Below are positions 29,394 to 35,285 of a DNA stretch of 35,285 nt, piece after piece. A program made the position numbers and the translations under genes. The notes under the pieces were generated by a model. That model did not search any database. It was given only the letters and a program-made list of their open reading frames with translations, and was not told the DNA's origin. Source of the DNA: Bifidobacterium breve (GTDB taxonomy: Bacteria > Actinomycetota > Acidimicrobiia > Acidimicrobiales > Ilumatobacteraceae); assembly GCA_945893395.1 (NCBI GenBank), contig CAMDEC010000009.1, positions 1 to 35,285 of the forward strand, read 5' to 3'. Within the stretch, counting starts at the first letter, position 1, and each line of letters starts with the position of its first letter.

Positions 29394-31787
29394 ATGACTA
29401 TCACCGAAAACAAACCCACCAAGATAATCGGCACACGGTTGCTGCGTCGCGAAGACCCACCACTTTTAACTGGCGAAGCAAAGTTCACCAACGATTTAAA
29501 TATTCCAGGTGCACTGCACTTGTCGGTTTTGCGCTCGCCTTTTGCTCACGCAAAAATTAAGTCGATTGATGTGTCGGCGGCGCTAAAGATCATTGGCGTT
29601 GTTGCTATTTACACAGGCAAAGATTTGCAATCAGCATGGGCGGCACCGATGCCGTGCGCATGGCCAGTGACGACCGACATGAAGAATCCGCCGCACTATC
29701 CGTTGGCAAGCGACAAAGTCAACTATGTCGGCGACGGCGTCGCCGCAATTTTGGCCACAAATGAGACTGCTTCACGAGATGCACTCGACGCAATTGATGT
29801 CGAATACGAGCCGCTGAAAGCAGTAGTTGATCTTGAAGATGCGCTCAGCGACAAAAACATAATTCACAAAGATCTTGGCACCAACAAGAGCTACACCTGG
29901 CCGTTACTTGTTGAAGAGACACCTGGTTGCGTTGAAGAAGCGTTCAAGAAAGCCAGATACAAAGTCAAAGAGCGATATGTGCAACAGCGATTGATTCCGA
30001 TGGCGATGGAGCCGCGCGCAATTGCGGCAGTGCCACAGCCATTTGGGGGCGACATCACGCTTTACTCGTCAACTCAAATTCCACACATTTTGAAAGTAAT
30101 GTCGGCGCTGACACTTGGAATTCCCGAACAACAAGTGCGCGTGGTCGCGCCAAGTGTCGGCGGTGGCTTCGGGTCGAAACTTGATGTTTATGCCGAAGAA
30201 CTCTTGTGCATGGCACTCGCCCGCAAGCACAACACACCAGTGCGATGGGTCGAAGAGCGGTCAGAAAACTCACATGCCACGATTCAAGGTCGCGGACAAA
30301 TTCAACACATCGAATTAGCCGCCGACGAAAAAGGCAAGATCACCGCAGTTCGTGTGCGAATCATCGGCGACATGGGTGCATATTTGCAACTCGTCACACC
30401 TGGCGTGCCATTGCTCGGTGCGTTTTTGTATGCAGGTGTCTATGACATTCCGAAGGCATACGACTTCAGTTGCACTTCGGTGTTCACAAACTTGACCCCG
30501 ACAGATGCATATCGTGGCGCTGGTCGACCAGAGGCGACATATGCAATCGAAATGGCGATCGAAGCCCTCGCCCGAGAAATGAAAATTGACTCGTTCGAAT
30601 TGCGCAAGCGCAACTACATCAAAAAAGAACAGTTTCCGTATACGGCTTTCAGTGGCCTGACCTATGACTCGGGTGATCACCTGCTGGCAGCCGAAAAAGC
30701 CGTCAAAATGACCGACCTGGCTGGTGTGCGTGCACAACAGAAAAAACAAAATGTGCCGGGCGCGACGAAACTGCTCGGCGTCGGCATGAGTTCATATTTT
30801 GAAATGTGCGGTCTTGCGCCGTCGCGCGTGTTGGCATCGCTCAACTACAGTGCCGGCGGTTGGGAAGCCGCAACCGTGCGCGTGTTGCCAACCAACAAAG
30901 TGCAGGTCATCACCGGCACTTCACCACACGGTCAAGGACACGAGACTTCGTGGGCGATGATCGCCTCAGAAAAACTCGGTGTCGCACCCGAAGATGTGGA
31001 TGTGTTGCACAGCGACACGGCGATCTCGGCGCTGGGTCTTGATACTTATGGCTCGCGAAGTCTGCCAGTTGGTGGTGTCGCGATCGCGCTCGCCTGCGAC
31101 AAGGTGATCGAGAAGGCCAAATTGATTGCCGCTCATCAACTTGAGTGCGCAGCCGAAGACTTGCAGTTTGCTGGTGGCACTTTCAGCGTCAAGGGCTCGC
31201 CAGACCGTGCTTTGCCGCTTGCGGCAATCGCGTTTGGTGCGTTCACGGCACACAACCTGCCGGATGGTTGCGAACCAAATCTTGAAGCCCAAGTTTCATA
31301 TGACCCACCAAACTTTTCGTGGCCATTCGGCACGCACATGTGCGTCGTCGAAGTCGACACCGAAACAGGTGCTGTGAAAATCTTGAAATACATCGCGGTA
31401 GATGACTGCGGCAATCAGATCAATCCGCTGATTGTTGAAGGTCAAGTGCACGGTGGCGTGGTGCAAGGCATCGCCCAGGCATTGTTCGAAGAAGCCGTTT
31501 ACGACAGTGACGGCAACTTGAAGACGGCGACACTGATGGAATATCTGGTGCCAGCGGCGAGCGATTTGCCGTCAATTACGACTGGTCACACGGTCACGCC
31601 ATCACCAACGAATCAACTCGGTGTTAAAGGCATTGGAGAAGCAGGCACGATCGGTGCGGCACCAACGGTGATCACCGCGATTATTGATGCGCTCTCGAGT
31701 CTCGGCGTGACTTCGATGGCGATGCCTGCATCACCGCAAACTGTGTGGAGAACAATTCAAGAAGCAACTCGTGGAGGTAAGAAATGA
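29394..31787 (+). CDS. coxL: Molybdenum hydroxylase large subunit, CoxL-like (form II)
   Basis: 797 aa; GGGFGSK, AYRGAGRPEATYAIEMAIE, GTSPHGQGHETSWAMIAS, GVKGIGEAGTIG. Confidence 0.94.
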   Translation: MTITENKPTKIIGTRLLRREDPPLLTGEAKFTNDLNIPGALHLSVLRSPFAHAKIKSIDVSAALKIIGVVAIYTGKDLQSAWAAPMPCAWPVTTDMKNPPHYPLASDKVNYVGDGVAAILATNETASRDALDAIDVEYEPLKAVVDLEDALSDKNIIHKDLGTNKSYTWPLLVEETPGCVEEAFKKARYKVKERYVQQRLIPMAMEPRAIAAVPQPFGGDITLYSSTQIPHILKVMSALTLGIPEQQVRVVAPSVGGGFGSKLDVYAEELLCMALARKHNTPVRWVEERSENSHATIQGRGQIQHIELAADEKGKITAVRVRIIGDMGAYLQLVTPGVPLLGAFLYAGVYDIPKAYDFSCTSVFTNLTPTDAYRGAGRPEATYAIEMAIEALAREMKIDSFELRKRNYIKKEQFPYTAFSGLTYDSGDHLLAAEKAVKMTDLAGVRAQQKKQNVPGATKLLGVGMSSYFEMCGLAPSRVLASLNYSAGGWEAATVRVLPTNKVQVITGTSPHGQGHETSWAMIASEKLGVAPEDVDVLHSDTAISALGLDTYGSRSLPVGGVAIALACDKVIEKAKLIAAHQLECAAEDLQFAGGTFSVKGSPDRALPLAAIAFGAFTAHNLPDGCEPNLEAQVSYDPPNFSWPFGTHMCVVEVDTETGAVKILKYIAVDDCGNQINPLIVEGQVHGGVVQGIAQALFEEAVYDSDGNLKTATLMEYLVPAASDLPSITTGHTVTPSPTNQLGVKGIGEAGTIGAAPTVITAIIDALSSLGVTSMAMPASPQTVWRTIQEATRGGKK

Positions 31788-32608
31788 TTCCTGCAGCATT
31801 TGATTACAAGCGGGCATCGTCTGCCGCCGAAGCAATTTCATTGATCAGTCAATATGGCAGTGACGCGAAGTTTCTTGCGGGCGGTCACAGTTTGTTGCCG
31901 CTGATGAAGTTGCGACTCGCACAACCGGCGATGCTGATCGACATCGGTCGTGTCAAAGATTTGTCATATATCAAAGATGCGGGCAACCACATTGCGATTG
32001 GTGCATTGACACGACACATGGACGTCGAGACATCAAAAGTTCTGCACGAGCACGCGCCATTGCTTAGCCACGCAGCTGGTCATGTCGGTGATTCGCAAGT
32101 GCGACATCGCGGCACGATCGGTGGTTCAATCGCCCACGCCGACCCTGCCAGCGATTTGCCTGCAACGACTCTTGCTCTTGGCGCGACATATGTCGTGCAA
32201 GGACCAAAAGGTCAACGCGAAATCGCCGCTACGAAGTTTTACAAGGGCTTTCTCGAAAGCGACTTGGCTGCCGACGAAATGTTGATTGAAATTCGCGTGC
32301 CGAAAATGCAAGGCGCCGGTTGGAGCTTTCAGAAGTTCAACCGTCGGGCACAAGATTGGGCGATCGTTGGTGTGGCTGCATGGCGTCGCAAAGGCGAAGC
32401 AGGTGTGGCACTCGTGAACATGGGTTCGACACCGATCTTGGCGACAAGCGTGGCCAGCGCAATTGCCAAAGGCGCTTCAATCAGCGATGCTGCGGCTCTC
32501 GCGTCAAACGAGGCCGACCCGCAAAGCGATTTAAATGCTTCGACCGATTATCGCAAGCATTTGGCGAGTGTCCTCGTGCGCCGAGCACTCGAAGCCGCCT
32601 CAAAATAA
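31784..32608 (+). CDS. coxM: Molybdenum hydroxylase FAD-binding medium subunit, CoxM-like
   Basis: 274 aa; KFLAGGHSLLPLMKLRLAQPAMLIDIGRV, RHRGTIGGSIAHADPASDLPA; start overlaps the coxL stop. Confidence 0.94.
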   Translation: MIPAAFDYKRASSAAEAISLISQYGSDAKFLAGGHSLLPLMKLRLAQPAMLIDIGRVKDLSYIKDAGNHIAIGALTRHMDVETSKVLHEHAPLLSHAAGHVGDSQVRHRGTIGGSIAHADPASDLPATTLALGATYVVQGPKGQREIAATKFYKGFLESDLAADEMLIEIRVPKMQGAGWSFQKFNRRAQDWAIVGVAAWRRKGEAGVALVNMGSTPILATSVASAIAKGASISDAAALASNEADPQSDLNASTDYRKHLASVLVRRALEAASK

Positions 32609-32611
32609 AAA

Positions 32612-32628
32612 TCGCGCCTGCGGCGCGA
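32612..32628. terminator. Hairpin between convergent coxM and the Dabb gene; best oriented as a minus-strand terminator
   Basis: TCGCGCC-TGC-GGCGCGA (7-bp stem); read on the minus strand it is followed by TTTTTATTTTG. Confidence 0.6.
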
Positions 32629-32629
32629 C

Positions 32630-32926
32630 TTAGAAATTTATTTGAGCGGCTGACCGGGTTGCAATATACGGCTTGAAATATTTGGCGCGAATCTCGTTGT
32701 GCAGCGCGTCTTCGTCGTAAACACGCCAGCCCGCGACATCATCGAAAGTTGCAGCAATCAAATAATTGGCGTTCGTCGGCGCTGAGACACCGAGATCTGG
32801 GCCACAGTGATAACTGCGCACAGTCGCAATTTGCTTGACCATATCGTGCAAAACTTTTGTGATTGTTGCGTGGTAGTTCACTGGCACTTGGTCGTTCCAA
32901 GTTATTGCCACGACATGCTGCAGCAT
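32630..32926 (-). CDS. Dabb / stress-responsive alpha-beta barrel domain protein
   Basis: 98 aa from ATG 32926 overlapping the SDR stop: MLQHVVAITWNDQVPVNYHATITKVLHDMVKQIATVRSYHCGPDLGVSAPTNANYLIAATFDDVAGWRVY. Confidence 0.75.
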   Translation of the reverse strand: MLQHVVAITWNDQVPVNYHATITKVLHDMVKQIATVRSYHCGPDLGVSAPTNANYLIAATFDDVAGWRVYDEDALHNEIRAKYFKPYIATRSAAQINF

Positions 32927-33672
32927 CAGATCAGCCCCGTATACGCACCGCCGTCGACCTGCAAATTGACACCGGTTACGAACTTTGCCGACTCGCTGCA
33001 CAAAAATGCCACAACGCTGCCGAAATCTTTCGGGTCACCGACAAAACCTGCCGGTATGTCAAGCGCCTTGGCGTCTGGTGTCGCGCCATAAAGCTGCCTA
33101 ATGCGATCGGTGTCGTGCGTACCAGGTTGCACTGTGTTAACGGTTACGCCATCGCCGGCAACTTCGCGCGCAACAGTTTTTAGAAAACCAGTCAGACCAG
33201 CGCGTGCCGTGTTTGACAAAATCAAGTTTGCAATTGGCTGACGCACAGCAATCGAAGTAATCGCCACTACTCTGCCCCACTTGTGCGTTTGCATTTGCGG
33301 CACAACCAGTTTCGTCATCGCGATCATCGACATCAAACCATCGGCAAAAGCCTTGTCGTAACTTTCGACACTGGTGCTGGCAAAGTTACCGGCAGGTGGG
33401 CCACCGCTATTTAAAATCAAAATGTCGATATGCCCGAGAATTTTTGTGGCTTGCTCGACAAAATGTTCGCCACCTGCAACCGATGAAACATCGCACGACA
33501 CACCGACACAAGAGTTGCCGATTTTGGCAGCGGCATCAGCGGCGCGTTTTGCGTCACGACCGCACAGGACAACTCGCACGCCGTCATTGGCCAAAGCCTG
33601 GGCGGTGGCGAACCCCAGACCGGCAGAGCCCCCTGCCACCGCTGCGGTGCGTCCAGACAGCCCAAGATCCAC
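32926..33672 (-). CDS. Short-chain dehydrogenase/reductase (GTG start)
   Basis: 248 aa; AAVAGGSAGLGFATAQAL, LILNSGGPPAG; C-terminal GVNLQVDGGAYTGL. Confidence 0.93.
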   Translation of the reverse strand: MDLGLSGRTAAVAGGSAGLGFATAQALANDGVRVVLCGRDAKRAADAAAKIGNSCVGVSCDVSSVAGGEHFVEQATKILGHIDILILNSGGPPAGNFASTSVESYDKAFADGLMSMIAMTKLVVPQMQTHKWGRVVAITSIAVRQPIANLILSNTARAGLTGFLKTVAREVAGDGVTVNTVQPGTHDTDRIRQLYGATPDAKALDIPAGFVGDPKDFGSVVAFLCSESAKFVTGVNLQVDGGAYTGLI

Positions 33673-33722
33673 AGGTCTTCAGATTAGGGCGCTCGATGGC
33701 TTAGATGTAACCCTGCCGGCCT

Positions 33723-33728
33723 TATAAT
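33723..33728 (+). promoter_or_regulatory. Possible -10 element (TATAAT) for the downstream FAD oxidoreductase gene
   Basis: Exact TATAAT about 25 bp upstream of the ATG at 33754; no convincing -35. Confidence 0.3.
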
Positions 33729-33753
33729 TAGCCCTGTTAGGTGGTGAGACCCA

Positions 33754-35187
33754 ATGGGCCGATCGGCAACTCCGCCGCGGTCGAGTGAGCGTTACCTTGA
33801 TGCGATAGCCGACGCGGAGACTTTTCCGTACTGGCTAGATGACGTTGACGAGCCAGACTCGAACCCAACTGCAGTCAGAGACGAAGACTGCGACCTGTGC
33901 GTGGTCGGTGGCGGTTTCACGGGCCTTTGGACGGCGATTATCGCCAAGCAACGCGACGCGAATCGCGATGTGGTGCTGATCGAGTCACATGAAATCGGTT
34001 CGGGCGCCACAAGTCGCAATGGCGGCTTCATGGATTATTCGCTGACGCACGGCATCGCCAACGCCCAAGAGAGGTTTCCCGATGAAGTGGCGATTCTCGA
34101 ACAACTCGGGCGTGAGAACTTTGCTGAAATTGAAAAAGTAATTCGCGAACACAACATCGACTGCGACTTCGAGCGCAACGGCGCGATTGAAGTGGCCAGC
34201 AGTTGGCACACTGAAAACTACATCGAAGAATTGCAAGAAGACTATGTGCAGTTGCGCGACCTGGGCCACGATGTCGTATGGCTTGATCGCGATGCGATGC
34301 GCGCCGAAGTGCACTCGCCCGTGTTTACGGGTGGAATGTGGGCCAGAGACTCGTCTGCTCTTGTCGACCCAGCACGTTTGGCATGGGGTCTCAAGCGAGT
34401 TGCGCAAACTTTGGGTGTGCGCATTTATGAAGACACTCGCGCCATCGATCTGAACGACACCAAGAAAAAAATCGAGATCAAAACTCCACTGGCAAAAATC
34501 AAAGCCAACAATGTTGCGCTGGCGACAAATACTTTCAAGCCATTGCTACGCAAAATTAATAAATACATTGCGCCTGTTTATGACTATTGCCTCGTCACCG
34601 AGCCACTGACTGCCGAACAACTCGCAAGCGTCGGTTGGCGCAACCGCCAAGGCCTTGCCGATGTGTCAAATCAATTTCACTATTTCAGGTTGACCGCCGA
34701 CAACAGAATTTTGTGGGGCGGATACGACGCGATTTATTACTTTGGTGGCCAAATGGACAAAGAACTTGAATCACGCCCTGAATCTTGGGCGATGCTTTCG
34801 CGACAGTTCTTCACGACGTTTCCACAACTTGAGGGCGTTAAGTTCTCGCACATGTGGGGTGCGCCGATCGACACGTGCGCACGCTACAGCGTTTTCTGGG
34901 GCACACAATTCGACGATCGCGTTGCTTATGCGCTCGGCTACACGGGATTGGGCGTGGCAGCATCAAGATTTGGTGGCGAAGTGATGCTTGATCTTTTGGC
35001 AGGCAATTCGACTCGCGCCACACAAACGGAGTTCGTCAAACGCAAGCCACGCCCGTTTCCGCCCGAGCCGTTTCGGTTTATCGGCATTCAGGCGACTCGA
35101 TGGTCGCTTGACTACGAAGATCGCACGGGCAAGCGCAACTTGTGGCTACGCCTACTTGACCGCTTGGGCTTGGGCTTTGACTCGTGA
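33754..35187 (+). CDS. FAD-dependent oxidoreductase, DAO family
   Basis: 477 aa; DLCVVGGGFTGLWTAIIAKQRDANRDVVLIESHEIGSGATSRNGGF dinucleotide-binding motif. Confidence 0.92.
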   Translation: MGRSATPPRSSERYLDAIADAETFPYWLDDVDEPDSNPTAVRDEDCDLCVVGGGFTGLWTAIIAKQRDANRDVVLIESHEIGSGATSRNGGFMDYSLTHGIANAQERFPDEVAILEQLGRENFAEIEKVIREHNIDCDFERNGAIEVASSWHTENYIEELQEDYVQLRDLGHDVVWLDRDAMRAEVHSPVFTGGMWARDSSALVDPARLAWGLKRVAQTLGVRIYEDTRAIDLNDTKKKIEIKTPLAKIKANNVALATNTFKPLLRKINKYIAPVYDYCLVTEPLTAEQLASVGWRNRQGLADVSNQFHYFRLTADNRILWGGYDAIYYFGGQMDKELESRPESWAMLSRQFFTTFPQLEGVKFSHMWGAPIDTCARYSVFWGTQFDDRVAYALGYTGLGVAASRFGGEVMLDLLAGNSTRATQTEFVKRKPRPFPPEPFRFIGIQATRWSLDYEDRTGKRNLWLRLLDRLGLGFDS

Positions 35188-35204
35188 TCTCCTAGCCTGA
35201 CAAC

Positions 35205-35285
35205 ATGAGTTTGCAGTCAGTCGCCGATGTACGAAGCGCACTTGACGAACACAACTACCTCGCCAGCGACGGCTTGGCGACCGCT
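35205..35285 (+). CDS. N-terminus of a probable MoxR/CoxD-like AAA+ ATPase (partial, runs off the right edge)
   Basis: MSLQSVADVRSALDEHNYLASDGLATA resembles the segment before Walker A in MoxR-family ATPases; located near a cox-type cluster. Walker A is outside the window. Confidence 0.5.
   Translation, partial: MSLQSVADVRSALDEHNYLASDGLATA

Overview
This is a gene-dense, housekeeping-rich actinobacterial chromosome segment. Gene order and protein style suggest an Acidimicrobiia-like lineage; that placement is inference. From left to right: (i) a minus-strand SUF Fe-S assembly operon (sufB, a small Cys-containing ORF, sufD, a Rieske ferredoxin, partial sufC); (ii) a plus-strand run of ychF, DUF192, rsmI, metG, tatD, a small membrane-anchored possible DPBB protein, rsmA and ispE; (iii) an OafA-like acyltransferase with an SGNH domain; (iv) a 30-aa bS22/COX24-like ORF missing from the ORF track, its 3' end flanked by 43-bp-period repeats, and tRNA-Gln(TTG); (v) glmU (short), prs, rplY/ctc, pth, mfd, a parvulin-like lipoprotein, a tetrapyrrole-methylase-MazG fusion, eno and a FtsB/DivIC-like gene; (vi) a molybdenum-hydroxylase region with an orphan CoxL-like gene, a DrrAB-type ABC transporter and a coxSLM set preceded by a structured leader; (vii) an SDR/Dabb pair, a FAD oxidoreductase and the start of a MoxR/CoxD-like ATPase. 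I found no CRISPR array, IS element, prophage or obvious defence system. The best leads are the structured coxS leader, the Cys/poly-Lys ORF inside the SUF operon, the GlmU lacking the catalytic half of its acetyltransferase domain, and the bS22 mini-ORF with its tandem 3'-end copies.
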